DNA of 64,000 nt from assembly GCA_044226395.1 (NCBI GenBank), contig JBGAHD010000002.1, forward strand, positions 1-64,000, given 5' to 3'. The stretch is from JBGAHD01 sp044226395 (GTDB lineage Bacteria > Pseudomonadota > Gammaproteobacteria > Xanthomonadales > Ahniellaceae). Each line of letters begins with the position of its first letter. The first letter of the stretch is position 1. The translations under genes were made by a program, and so were the position numbers. Below, in pieces: positions 33,975-42,471 of the stretch. The notes under the pieces are model-generated. The model was not told the DNA's origin and ran no database searches. It saw nothing but the letters and a program-made list of their open reading frames with translations.

Positions 33975-34766
33975 TTACACCGAACGCAAGGCGCCGCCGT
34001 CGACGCGGTACATCCCACCGGTCAAATAGCTCGCGCGTTCGCTGGCGAGAAAGGCCGCGAGCGCGCCAAACTCCTCCGGCGTGCCATAGCGTCCCAGCGG
34101 AATCGCCGCCGCGCGGCGCGCGCTGATGGTCGCGGCATCGACGCCTTCGCGCTCGGCCGCGGCCTGATCGAGAAAGCGCGTGCGATCGGTGCTGATCTGA
34201 CCGGGTAGCAGCAGATTCGCGGTGATGCCATCGCGCGCGACTTCGGTGGCAAGCGTCTTCGACCAACCGACCAAGGTCGCGCGCAGACTGTTCGACAAGG
34301 CCAGCGCCGGATTGGGCTCGACCACCGTGGTTGATGTCACGGTCAGCACGCGACCCCAGCGACGCGCGCGCATGCCGGGCAGCACGCGATCGGTGGTGCG
34401 CACGATCGATAGCACCATGGCCTGGAATTGCGTGAGCCAGACGTCGGACGACAGACCGACCACGCCGCCGGGCGGCGGTCCGCCAGAGTTGTTGAGCAGA
34501 ATATCGATGCGACCGCCAAGCCGCGCCTGCGCCTCGTCGACCGCGCGATCCATCGACGCGCCATCGGCGAGATCGCCGGCGATCGCGTGCGCGCGCACGC
34601 CGTGGCGCGTCGCGATCTCGCGCGCGGCGACGACGAGCGCCGCCTGATCGCGGGAGACCAAGGCGACATCCACGCCTTCGGCGGCCAAGGCCTCGGCCAC
34701 GCCGCGACCCAAGCCGCGTCCACCGCCCAACACGAGCGCGGTCTTGCCTTGCAAACCCAGATCCAT
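33975..34766 (-). CDS. Atypical short-chain dehydrogenase/reductase
   Basis: 263 residues. The Rossmann motif is LVLGGGRGLGRGVAEALA and NNSGGPPPGG replaces the usual NNAG. The Ser of VTSTT is present. The YxxxK pair expected next is absent: the aligned stretch reads ALALSNSLRATLVGWSKTLA. The C-terminus (YLTGGMYRVDGG) is normal. This matches the BKR-like SDR subgroup lacking the full tetrad. Third gene after RidA and a class V aminotransferase, 21 bases downstream of the latter. Activity as an oxidoreductase is uncertain. Confidence 0.88.
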   Translation of the reverse strand: MDLGLQGKTALVLGGGRGLGRGVAEALAAEGVDVALVSRDQAALVVAAREIATRHGVRAHAIAGDLADGASMDRAVDEAQARLGGRIDILLNNSGGPPPGGVVGLSSDVWLTQFQAMVLSIVRTTDRVLPGMRARRWGRVLTVTSTTVVEPNPALALSNSLRATLVGWSKTLATEVARDGITANLLLPGQISTDRTRFLDQAAAEREGVDAATISARRAAAIPLGRYGTPEEFGALAAFLASERASYLTGGMYRVDGGALRSV

Positions 34767-34787
34767 GTGACTCTCCGTGTGAGCGCG

Positions 34788-35972
34788 CTAGTCGCGCGCG
34801 ATGCCGGCGATGGCCGCGAGCAGACGCTCGATCTCGGCGTTGCTGGTGAAGTAGCTCGGCGTGGCGCGCACGATGTCGGTGAGTCCGCGCGCGGCCATGT
34901 CATAGGGCGTGTAGGCGCGGCCGTTGACCGCGACATTGATATCGAGCGCGCGCAGTCGCTCTCGCACAACGCTAGGCGCGTGACCCGCGATGTCGAACGA
35001 CACCAGCGCCGATTTCTCGCGACCGATGTCGAGCACGCGCACGCCGGATATCGCCGACAACTCCGCCCGCAAGCGCGTGGCGAGTTCATTGACGCGCTCG
35101 CGCACGTTCTCGATGCCGATGTTCAGTGCTTCGCGCAAGGCCACGCCCAGACCCAGGGTCAGCGCGACCGCATGCTCGGCCATCTCGAAGCGCCGCGCAT
35201 CGTCGACCAGCACGCCGCCCTCGCCTTGCCACGGCGCCGAATGCACATCGATGTACGCGGGCTCGAGGGTTTGCAGCCACGCGCGACGCGCGTACAACAA
35301 GCCCGTGCCTCGCGGTCCGCGCAGATGCTTGCGGCCCGGCGCGCACAGCATGTCGCAGCCGACCGCGCGCACATCGAGCGGATACTGGCCGACGCCCTGC
35401 GCGCCATCGATGAAGTAGGTGATGTTCGCCGCGCGCGCGACCGCGCCAATCGCGGCGATCGGATTGATGAGGCCGCCATTGGCGGGCATCCAGGTGACCA
35501 TCAGCAGACGCACGCGGTCATCGAGGCGCGCGCGCAACGCGTCGACATCGACCGTGCCGTCGTCGTGGGCCGGCATGATCTCGACGCTCACGCCATGACG
35601 CTTCGCCACGCGCAGCGCATTGGCGATATTGCTGGACCATTCCTGACGACTGACCAGGATACGATCGCCCGCGCGCCACGCCGGCAAGGCCGCGAAAGCC
35701 AGACCCCAGCCGTGCGAGGTACCGCCGGTGAACGCGATCTCGGAGGCATCGCAATGAAACAGTCGCGCCGCGTCCGCGCGCGTGCGCGCGAGTTCATCCG
35801 CGACCAGACCTTCGGATTCCATGCCGCCGCGCGTCGCTTCCACGCGCAGATGCGCCTCGATGCGCGCCTGCGTCGCGGCCGACATCAACGAGCATCCCGC
35901 GTGATTGAAGTGCGTGATGGTGGCGCAGCCCGGCGTGGCCGCGCGAATCGTCTCGACGTCGATCACGCTCAC
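34788..35972 (-). CDS. Class V aminotransferase-fold PLP enzyme
   Basis: 394 residues. PLP-fold features: ITHFNHAGCSLM near the start, AFTGGTSHGWGLAFAAL, SRQEWSSNIANALR, VTWMPANGGLINPI, YFIDGAQGVGQYPLDV (PLP-binding Asp) and APGRKHLRGPRGTGLLY with the Schiff-base Lys. This belongs with the cysteine desulfurase/isopenicillin epimerase-like group; the substrate is unknown. The GTG at 35972 overlaps the RidA stop as GTGA. A RidA protein encoded with a PLP enzyme suggests an enamine or imine intermediate. Confidence 0.9.
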   Translation of the reverse strand: MSVIDVETIRAATPGCATITHFNHAGCSLMSAATQARIEAHLRVEATRGGMESEGLVADELARTRADAARLFHCDASEIAFTGGTSHGWGLAFAALPAWRAGDRILVSRQEWSSNIANALRVAKRHGVSVEIMPAHDDGTVDVDALRARLDDRVRLLMVTWMPANGGLINPIAAIGAVARAANITYFIDGAQGVGQYPLDVRAVGCDMLCAPGRKHLRGPRGTGLLYARRAWLQTLEPAYIDVHSAPWQGEGGVLVDDARRFEMAEHAVALTLGLGVALREALNIGIENVRERVNELATRLRAELSAISGVRVLDIGREKSALVSFDIAGHAPSVVRERLRALDINVAVNGRAYTPYDMAARGLTDIVRATPSYFTSNAEIERLLAAIAGIARD

Positions 35973-36439
35973 GAGGCCAGCTCCACCACGGCATCGATCT
36001 CCACCGCCACGCCCAGCGGCAAACTCGCGACGCCGATCGACGTGCGCGCATGCACGCCGCGTTCGCCCAGCAGCCGCGTGAACAGTTCCGAGGCGCCATG
36101 GCCGACCAGACTGTGATCGCGAAACGTTGGCGTGGCCGCCATGTACACCGTGATGCGCGAGAGGCGCTTGAAGCGCGACAGATCGCCTTCGGTCATCGCA
36201 TCGATCTGTGCGAGCACGCCCAGCGCCGCGCATTCGGCGGCCAGGCGGCCTTGCGCCACGTCGAAATCGGCGCCCAGCGTGCCAATGAACGCCGGCTCGT
36301 CGCGCAGCAACGGAATCTGCCCGGAGACGAAGACGAGGTTGCCGCTGCGCACGTAAGGCGCGTAGTGCGGCGTGTGCGGCTTGGACTCGGGCAATTCGTG
36401 GCCGAGCTGGGCGGCGTGTTGGCGAAGGGGCGTGGTCAT
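35969..36439 (-). CDS. RidA-family protein (enamine/imine deaminase type)
   Basis: 156 residues. YAPYVRSGNLVFVSGQIPLL, VLAQIDAMTEGDLSRFKRLS and a C-terminal SIGVASLPLGVAVEIDAVVEL fit the RidA/YjgF YjgH-like group; the usual catalytic Arg is not clearly conserved by eye. GAGG lies 9 bases before the ATG at 36439, which is preferred over in-frame ATGs further up. First gene of the RidA-aminotransferase-SDR set. Confidence 0.88.
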   Translation of the reverse strand: MTTPLRQHAAQLGHELPESKPHTPHYAPYVRSGNLVFVSGQIPLLRDEPAFIGTLGADFDVAQGRLAAECAALGVLAQIDAMTEGDLSRFKRLSRITVYMAATPTFRDHSLVGHGASELFTRLLGERGVHARTSIGVASLPLGVAVEIDAVVELAS

Positions 36440-36538
36440 GCGCGGCATCCTCAAGAACAGAGCCGCATGCTAGAACCGCGCGCCGCGCGCGACAAACGCC
36501 AAGTGCTCACGCGATCGATCGATCGCGCTCATGCGTGC

Positions 36539-37450
36539 TCAGTCGGGCATGGCGCGAAGCACGGCATCAGTCTCGCGCGCTTGCGCGGTCAGCCATTGCG
36601 CGAAGGCGCGCGCGGCGGCGCTCAAGGGCGCGCGCGAAGTGACCAGCCAATAGCCGAAGTCGCCGCGATACGCCGTGCCGGGCAACACCTCGACCAAACG
36701 CTTGCGCCGAATCAACTCGCCGATGATCGCGCAGCGGCCCATGGCGATGCCCTGACCATCGAGCGCGGCTTGCACGACGATGTTGTAGTCGGTCAGGCGC
36801 ACGTGCTTGGCGCGCGTGAGCGACACGCCTTGCGCCGCGCACCAGTCTTCCCATTCGAAGGGGTTGCGCGACGAGGCATTGAGCAGCGGCTGCGCCATCA
36901 CGTCGGCGACGCGCTTGAACGGCCCGTGCGCGCGCCGAAACGCGGGACTGCACACGGGCACCAGACGCTCGCCCATCAGGCGCGTGGCCTTGACCTCGGG
37001 CCAGCGGCCGCGGCCGTAACGGATCGCGAGTTCGGGGCCTTCGCCACCGACGCGCACCAGATCGATCGAGGGCTCGAGACTCAGTTCGATGTCACCGTGC
37101 GCGCGCGTGAACGACGACAAGCGCGGCACCAGCCAATGCGTGGCGAACGACGCGAGCAGGCTCACGCGCAATGGCGTCGCGCCCTGGTCGCGCAAGCGAT
37201 CGATCGCCGCGCGAATGCGCGCGAAGGCGTCGGTCAGTTCACGCAGCAGGCCCGCGCCAGCCGGCGTGAGTTCCACCGCGCGCGTGCGGCGCACGAACAG
37301 CGGCGTGCCGAGTTCGTCCTCGAGACGCCGCACCTGATGACTGATCGCGCTTTGCGTGACGTGCAGCTCGCGCGCGGCCTTGCCGAAACTCAGGTGTCGC
37401 CCCGCCGCCTCGAACGCGCGCAAGGCCAGCGGCGACGGGGCGCGATTCAC
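36539..37450 (-). CDS. LysR-family regulator, GcvA-like
   Basis: 303 residues. Winged HTH at about 5-62 (LALRAFEAAGRHLSFGKAAR, LHVTQSAISHQVRRLEDELG) and a GcvA-type effector domain (HWLVPRLSSFTRAHGDIELS, LAIRYGRGRWP). The GTG at 37450 overlaps the DUF1801 stop as GTGA. It is read towards the RidA cluster 100 bases downstream and may regulate it, although LysR genes usually regulate divergent targets. Confidence 0.92.
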   Translation of the reverse strand: MNRAPSPLALRAFEAAGRHLSFGKAARELHVTQSAISHQVRRLEDELGTPLFVRRTRAVELTPAGAGLLRELTDAFARIRAAIDRLRDQGATPLRVSLLASFATHWLVPRLSSFTRAHGDIELSLEPSIDLVRVGGEGPELAIRYGRGRWPEVKATRLMGERLVPVCSPAFRRAHGPFKRVADVMAQPLLNASSRNPFEWEDWCAAQGVSLTRAKHVRLTDYNIVVQAALDGQGIAMGRCAIIGELIRRKRLVEVLPGTAYRGDFGYWLVTSRAPLSAAARAFAQWLTAQARETDAVLRAMPD

Positions 37451-38094
37451 GTTGCCGTGCGCGCGCGTCTGGAGCGCACGGCGGCGTCGACGATGCGTTC
37501 GAGCACGGCCGTGTCGACATCGGCCAGACGCTTGACATAGAGACAACCCTTGCCCATGTCGTGCTTGCCGAGCTTCGTCAGCAGATCACCCACGCCTAGA
37601 TCGCCGCCCAGGCCCAGATACAAGGCGAACTGACCCTTGCGCGGCGAAAAGCCCACGATCATGGTGTCGCCTTCGCGGCCCGATTCGTAGCGATAGTGAT
37701 GACGACCGCAGCCGACGATGCTCGAGCCCCACATCACGCCGGGCTCGCCAGAGGCGCGCTCGAACATGGCCAGCAAGGCCTTGCCGTCGGCGCGCTGCGC
37801 GACATCGGGCAGCGTGTCGAGGAAGGTCGCGACCGAACCCGCGCCCGCTTGCGTCTTGTTGTTCGCGGGCTTGGCTTTTCTCAGTGGCGCGGCGGCCGCC
37901 GGTTTCTTTGCAGGCGCTTTCTTCGCGGGCGCTTTCTTGGCCGGTGACTGCTTCGAAGGCGCGGGTCGCGCGGCCTTGCTCTTGACGCGCGCGGACTTCG
38001 CCGCCTTCTTCGCGGGCTTGGCCGCGGCCTTCTTCACGGGTTTCTTCGTGGCCTTCTTCACCGCCGACTTCGCGGGCTTCTTGCTTGCCGCCAT
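37447..38094 (-). CDS. DUF1801 protein with histone-H1-like Lys/Ala/Pro tail
   Basis: 215 residues. The first ~80 are almost only Lys, Ala, Pro and Ser in PAKKA-like repeats, as in histone-H1-like bacterial DNA-binding tails. The remainder is a DUF1801-type domain (FLDTLPDVAQRADGKALLAM, VMWGSSIVGCGRHHYRYESG, IVGFSPRKGQFALYL, KLGKHDMGKGCLYVKRL). The tail is probably disordered and nucleic-acid binding. The stop overlaps the LysR start. Function unknown. Confidence 0.88.
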   Translation of the reverse strand: MAASKKPAKSAVKKATKKPVKKAAAKPAKKAAKSARVKSKAARPAPSKQSPAKKAPAKKAPAKKPAAAAPLRKAKPANNKTQAGAGSVATFLDTLPDVAQRADGKALLAMFERASGEPGVMWGSSIVGCGRHHYRYESGREGDTMIVGFSPRKGQFALYLGLGGDLGVGDLLTKLGKHDMGKGCLYVKRLADVDTAVLERIVDAAVRSRRARTAT

Positions 38095-38104
38095 GGGAGT
38101 CTCC

Positions 38105-38491
38105 TCAGTGAGCGTGCTGACGATAGTGATCGAGCGCGTCGTGGAACCAGGTCGCGCTGGTTTGCGCCGGCGCGTCGCCGCATTGCACTTGATAGGGCTG
38201 GCCGCTCATGCTGCTGAACGAAGCGGCCTTGTCGATGAAGTCCTCGGTGTCGGCGATCGCATTGCCGCGCGCCAGATAGTCGTACTTGCCGCGCAGATGC
38301 TCGCTGGCATGCGCCGCGTCGTACCACGTGCCGTTGCGGTTGAAGCGACAGCCGGATTCCTGCAGATGCGAGAACAGGTAATCGATCTCGGCCTGGGTCG
38401 TCGCCGCGTCGGCGGGCGGATCGGCCGCAATCGCGATGCCGGTGGACATGCTCAGGATCAGGCCACACCACATCGCCACGGTCTTCGTCAT
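38105..38491 (-). CDS. Secreted DUF5329 family protein
   Basis: 128 residues. Signal peptide (VAMWCGLILSMSTGIAIAA), then EIDYLFSHLQESGCRFNRNG, YDAAHASEHLRGKYDYLA and QPYQVQCGDAP, with two Cys likely paired. GAGGAG lies five bases before the ATG at 38491. This matches small periplasmic DUF5329 proteins of unknown role. It lies 10 bases upstream of the DUF1801 gene, so cotranscription is likely. Confidence 0.82.
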   Translation of the reverse strand: MTKTVAMWCGLILSMSTGIAIAADPPADAATTQAEIDYLFSHLQESGCRFNRNGTWYDAAHASEHLRGKYDYLARGNAIADTEDFIDKAASFSSMSGQPYQVQCGDAPAQTSATWFHDALDHYRQHAH

Positions 38492-38559
38492 GAGAGCTCC
38501 TCGAGGCATTGGCCAAGGATACGCCGCGATAGGCAACGCGCAATGCGCGTCAGGAGGTT

Positions 38560-38967
38560 TTAGAGCCCGGCCTGCGCCGCGCGCGCGACACGCGCCTGCC
38601 ACCACACGAAGAGCGGCGCGCCGACGATCTCCAACGCCGTGAAACCCATGAACGGCACCGGCGGCGCGCCCGCGAACACCCACGACAACACGCGCCCCAC
38701 CCCGCCCAGAAAGATCGCGCCCCAGAGCAGGCGAAACATCGCCGTCTCGCGCTCGATGCGCGGCACCAGCCACCACACGCCCAGCCCCAAGCCCAACCAC
38801 ACGCCCGCGAAGAAGCGCAGATTGCTGTCGAGCACCACGAGCCGCGCGCCCGAGTCCGCGTACAAGGGATCGCCCAAGCCCATCAAACCCACCGCGCCCG
38901 TGACAACCGGCACCAGGCCCAGGACTAGGGTGAACGCCTGCAAGCCCCGCCGACCGCCGTCACTCAT
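38560..38967 (-). CDS. DUF4345 integral membrane protein
   Basis: 135 residues, four membrane segments (FTLVLGLVPVVTGAVGLMGL, FFAGVWLGLGLGVWWLV, MFRLLWGAIFLGGVGRVLSW, FTALEIVGAPLFVWW). The LRFFAGVWLGLG and RLLWGAIFLGGVGRV blocks are typical of DUF4345. GGGGAA precedes the ATG at 38967. A paralogue is at 52090. Function unknown. Confidence 0.85.
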   Translation of the reverse strand: MSDGGRRGLQAFTLVLGLVPVVTGAVGLMGLGDPLYADSGARLVVLDSNLRFFAGVWLGLGLGVWWLVPRIERETAMFRLLWGAIFLGGVGRVLSWVFAGAPPVPFMGFTALEIVGAPLFVWWQARVARAAQAGL

Positions 38968-39191
38968 GACTTCCCCGCGTTGGACGTAGAAGACCCGACG
39001 ATAGCCGAGCCGATCGGGCATGCACAGCGTCGGGCGTGATCAAGGATTCGTGAAGTGTCGCTATCGCGCGCGAGGGTCTGATCGTCGCGATGCAGCACGG
39101 CCCCTCGCCCTCCGCGAAGAGGCTTGCGCCCCCTTTTTTCGCGCATTCGCCAGCGTCTAGAATCCCGAAAAACACGCCATCGGGTACCCCA

Positions 39192-39926
39192 GTGTCGAAC
39201 GAGACTTACGACAATCCGCTCCGCGCCTACTTCGAACGCAACTCGGGTCGCATGATCTCGAAGTGGATGCACTACTTCGACGTCTATCATCGTCACTTTC
39301 AACGCTATCGCGGCACGGCCTGCACCTTCGTCGAGATCGGCGTGTATCACGGCGGCTCGCTGCAGATGTGGCGCGACTACTTCGGCCCCAAGGCGCGCAT
39401 CATCGGCATCGACATCGAGGACCGCTCGCGCACGCTGGCCGAGCCCGGCATCGAAATCGTCATCGGCGATCAATCCGATCGCGATTTCCTGGCGCGCTTT
39501 CGCCAACAAGTGCCTAAGATCGACATCCTGCTCGACGACGGCGGCCACGAGATGTATCAGCAGATGGTCACCTTCGAAGAGCTCTACACCACGGTCGCGC
39601 CCGACGGCGTGTACCTGATCGAAGACCTGCACACGAGCTACTGGAAGGAGTACGGCGGCGGCTATCGCCACCCCTTCACCTTCATCGAATTCGGCAAGCA
39701 ACTCATCGATCAAATGAACGCCTGGCACTCGCGCGACACCCACAGCTTCGCGCCCACGGGCTTCACCGAAAGCGCGGCCTCGATGCACTTCTACGATTCG
39801 GTGATGGTGATCGAAAAGCAGCCGCGCAAGAAACCCATCGAACGCGTCACCGGCACGCCGAGCTTTCCGCTGAGCGAAGCCGAGAAGGCCGCGTATTCGG
39901 GCAAGGGTTGGCAGCGGCCGATTTGA
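39192..39926 (+). CDS. SAM-dependent methyltransferase-like protein
   Basis: 244 residues. FVEIGVYHGGSLQMWRDYFG is a Rossmann-type SAM-binding motif I, followed by IIGIDIEDRS, IVIGDQSDRDFL, IDILLDDGGHEMYQQMVTFE and YLIEDLHTSYWKEYGGGY. This fits class I methyltransferases or hydroxylases of the TylF/cephalosporin-hydroxylase-like group that act on glycans or antibiotics. Start GTG at 39192; a -10-like TAGAAT lies 28 bases upstream at 39158-39163. Substrate unknown. Convergent with maeB. Confidence 0.82.
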   Translation: MSNETYDNPLRAYFERNSGRMISKWMHYFDVYHRHFQRYRGTACTFVEIGVYHGGSLQMWRDYFGPKARIIGIDIEDRSRTLAEPGIEIVIGDQSDRDFLARFRQQVPKIDILLDDGGHEMYQQMVTFEELYTTVAPDGVYLIEDLHTSYWKEYGGGYRHPFTFIEFGKQLIDQMNAWHSRDTHSFAPTGFTESAASMHFYDSVMVIEKQPRKKPIERVTGTPSFPLSEAEKAAYSGKGWQRPI

Positions 39927-39958
39927 TCGATCGTCGCGCATCAAACGCCGGAAACGTC

Positions 39959-39980
39959 AAGGGCCGCGAAAGCGGCCCTT
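39959..39980. terminator. Bidirectional terminator with GNRA tetraloop
   Basis: Nine-base-pair stem AAGGGCCGC (39959-39967) / GCGGCCCTT (39972-39980) closed by GAAA, in the 79-base gap between convergent genes. The T-run is short on both strands. Confidence 0.6.
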
Positions 39981-40005
39981 GTCGCATCAGCGTGTGGCGT
40001 TTGCT

Positions 40006-42309
40006 TCAACCCGTCGCGATGCGATCACCCAACTCGGCGCGAATCTGCGCTTCCACCGCCGCGAGCGCGGTCATGTTGACCACGCGACGCACGGTGGCGG
40101 AGGGCGTGAGCACGTGCGCGGGCTTGGACACGCCCATCAGGATCGGGCCGATGGCGACGCCGTCGGTCATCACGCGCACCATGTTGTAGACGATGTTGGC
40201 GGCGTCGAGGTTGGGCAGCACGAACAGATTGGCGCGACCCGCGAGCGTGCTCGAGGGGAAGATGCGGCCGCGGATCTGTTCGTCCCAGGCGGCGTCGGCG
40301 TGCATCTCGCCTTCGATTTCCAGGCGCGGCGCGCGTTCGCGCACCAGGCGCAGCGCTTCGCGCATCTTCTGCGCGGCGCTGTTTTCGTGGCTGCCGAAGT
40401 TGGAGTGCGACAATAGCGCGACCTTGGGCGTGATGCCGAACAGCTTCAAGCGATAGCTCGCCTGCAAGGTCGCCTCGGCGATCTGCGCGGCGCTGGGGTC
40501 GACCTGCACGTGCGTGTCGAGGAAGAAGAACACGCCCTTGTCGTTGGCCACCGCCGTCATCGCCGAGGGCGAGGCGACCGCGGCATCGAGCGGGATCACG
40601 CTCAGCACATGCTTCAACTTGGAGTGATAGCGACCGACCACGCCGCAGATCATGGCGTCGGCTTCGCCGCGATCGACCATGATCGAGGAGATCACGGTCG
40701 CGCGCGAACGCAAAATGGCCTTGGCCATGGCCGGCGTCACGCCCTTGCGCTCGTTCTTGCGCAGGTAGTGCTGCCAGTAGTCGTTGAAGCGCGGATCGTC
40801 GTCGATGTTGGTCACGTCGAAATCGCGCCCGGCTTGAATGCGCAGGCCGATCTTTTCCACGCGTCGCTCGATCACGGCCGGACGGCCGACCAGGATCGGT
40901 CGCGCCAGACCTTCGTCGACCACGCTCTGCACCGCGCGCAGCACCACTTCTTCCTCGCCTTCGGCGTAGACCACGCGCTTTTGCGTCACGCGCGCGCGAT
41001 CGAAGATGGGCTTCATGATCAGCCCGGTGCGGAAGACGAATTGCGAGAGCTTTTCGCGATAGGCGTTGAGATCGGTGATCGGCCGCTTGGCCACGCCCGA
41101 ATCCATCGCCGCCTTGGCCACGGCCGGCGCCAGTTGCACGAGCAGGCGCGGGTCGAAGGGCTGCGGGATCAGATACTCAGGACCGAACGACAGCGCCTGC
41201 CCGCCGTACGCGGCGGCGGCGACGTCGGAAGCCTCCTTGCGCGCGAGTTCGGCGATGGCGTGCACGCAGGCGAGCTTCATCGCTTCATTGATCGTGGTCG
41301 CGCCCACGTCGAGCGCGCCGCGGAAGATGTAGGGAAAGCACAGCGCGTTATTGACCTGGTTCGGATAGTCCGAGCGGCCAGTGGCGATGATGCAGTCCGG
41401 GCGTGCTTCGCGCGCGAGTTCGGGCAGGATCTCGGGATTGGGATTGGCCAGCGCCAGGATGATCGGACGATCGGCCATGGTCTTGACCATCTCAGGCTTC
41501 AACACGCCCGCGGCGGACAAGCCTAGGAACAGATCCGCGCCGGGCATGAGTTCGGCCAGCGTGCGCGCGCTGGTGTCTTGCGCGTAGCGCGACTTGGCGT
41601 CGTCCATCTCCTCGACGCGACCGCGATAGAGCACGCCCTTGCGATCATAGGCGTAGATGTTTTCGCGCTTGAGGCCCAGGGCCACGAGCATGTCCAGGCA
41701 CGCCAGGCCCGCGGCGCCGGCGCCCGAGCACACGAGCTTGACCTGATCGATCTTCTTGCCGACCACGTGCAGCGCGTTCATCACGGCGGCGCCGACGATG
41801 ATGGCGGTGCCATGCTGATCGTCGTGGAAGACGGGAATCTTGACCCGCTCGCGCAGCTTGCGCTCGATGTAGAAGCACTCGGGCGCCTTGATGTCCTCGA
41901 GGTTCATGCCACCGAAGGTGGGTTCGAGCGAGGCGATGATGTCGACGAGCTTGTCGGGATCGCTCTCGGCGATCTCGATGTCGAACACGTCGATGCCGGC
42001 GAACTTCTGAAACAGCACGCCCTTGCCTTCCATCACGGGCTTGGCCGCGAGCGGGCCGATATTGCCCAGGCCCAGCACGGCCGTGCCGTTGCTGATCACC
42101 GCGACCAGATTGCCGCGCGCGGTGACGGTGGAGACTTCATCGGGATCGGCGACGATGGCATCGCAGGCCGCGGCCACGCCGGGTGAATAGGCGAGCGCGA
42201 GATCCTTCTGCGTGACCAAGGGCTTGGTCGACGCGACCTTGATCTTGCCGGGCGGATGGAGGCGGTGATACTCGAGGGCTTGGCGTTTGAGTTCGTCGGC
42301 GTTGGACAT
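40006..42309 (-). CDS. maeB: NADP-dependent malic enzyme with phosphotransacetylase-like C-terminus
   Basis: Decarboxylates malate to pyruvate, making NADPH. 767 residues. Malic enzyme half (1-430): LAYSPGVAAACDAI, GLGNIGPLAAKPVMEGKGVL, PVFHDDQHGTAIIVGAAVMN and ALANPNPEILPE. C-terminal PTA/PTB-like half (430-767): VVYAEGEEEVVLRAVQ, MICGVVGRYHSKLKH and GSHENSAAQKMREAL, thought to be regulatory and sensitive to acetyl-CoA. The ATG at 42309 gives the family N-terminus MSNADELKRQALEYHRLHP; the longer open frame is antisense to DUF1287. Confidence 0.96.
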   Translation of the reverse strand: MSNADELKRQALEYHRLHPPGKIKVASTKPLVTQKDLALAYSPGVAAACDAIVADPDEVSTVTARGNLVAVISNGTAVLGLGNIGPLAAKPVMEGKGVLFQKFAGIDVFDIEIAESDPDKLVDIIASLEPTFGGMNLEDIKAPECFYIERKLRERVKIPVFHDDQHGTAIIVGAAVMNALHVVGKKIDQVKLVCSGAGAAGLACLDMLVALGLKRENIYAYDRKGVLYRGRVEEMDDAKSRYAQDTSARTLAELMPGADLFLGLSAAGVLKPEMVKTMADRPIILALANPNPEILPELAREARPDCIIATGRSDYPNQVNNALCFPYIFRGALDVGATTINEAMKLACVHAIAELARKEASDVAAAAYGGQALSFGPEYLIPQPFDPRLLVQLAPAVAKAAMDSGVAKRPITDLNAYREKLSQFVFRTGLIMKPIFDRARVTQKRVVYAEGEEEVVLRAVQSVVDEGLARPILVGRPAVIERRVEKIGLRIQAGRDFDVTNIDDDPRFNDYWQHYLRKNERKGVTPAMAKAILRSRATVISSIMVDRGEADAMICGVVGRYHSKLKHVLSVIPLDAAVASPSAMTAVANDKGVFFFLDTHVQVDPSAAQIAEATLQASYRLKLFGITPKVALLSHSNFGSHENSAAQKMREALRLVRERAPRLEIEGEMHADAAWDEQIRGRIFPSSTLAGRANLFVLPNLDAANIVYNMVRVMTDGVAIGPILMGVSKPAHVLTPSATVRRVVNMTALAAVEAQIRAELGDRIATG

Positions 42310-42459
42310 AGGCTGGTCCGGCGCGGGGCACCGGCGAGTGAGCGGAAGTGCTTGAATCCTCGGAGGATAACACAGCGTCCGCGACGGCCCTGCTGCACCA
42401 CGGCGAGCGCCGCTTGGGCGCGGCCAGCGGGCATTCACGCGGTGAGGGCGCGGCGTGTC

Positions 42460-42471
42460 TAGACTCGACGC
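42460..42471 (+). promoter_or_regulatory. -10 element placed for a leaderless mRNA
   Basis: TAGACT (42460-42465) ends six bases before the ATG of the DUF1287 gene. Transcription should begin at the start codon itself. Confidence 0.5.

Noticed and set aside
37858..38094. CRISPR-like or tandem-repeat array
   Set aside because: The repetition comes from Lys/Ala/Pro codons in the coding tail of the DUF1801 gene; there are no regular spacers.
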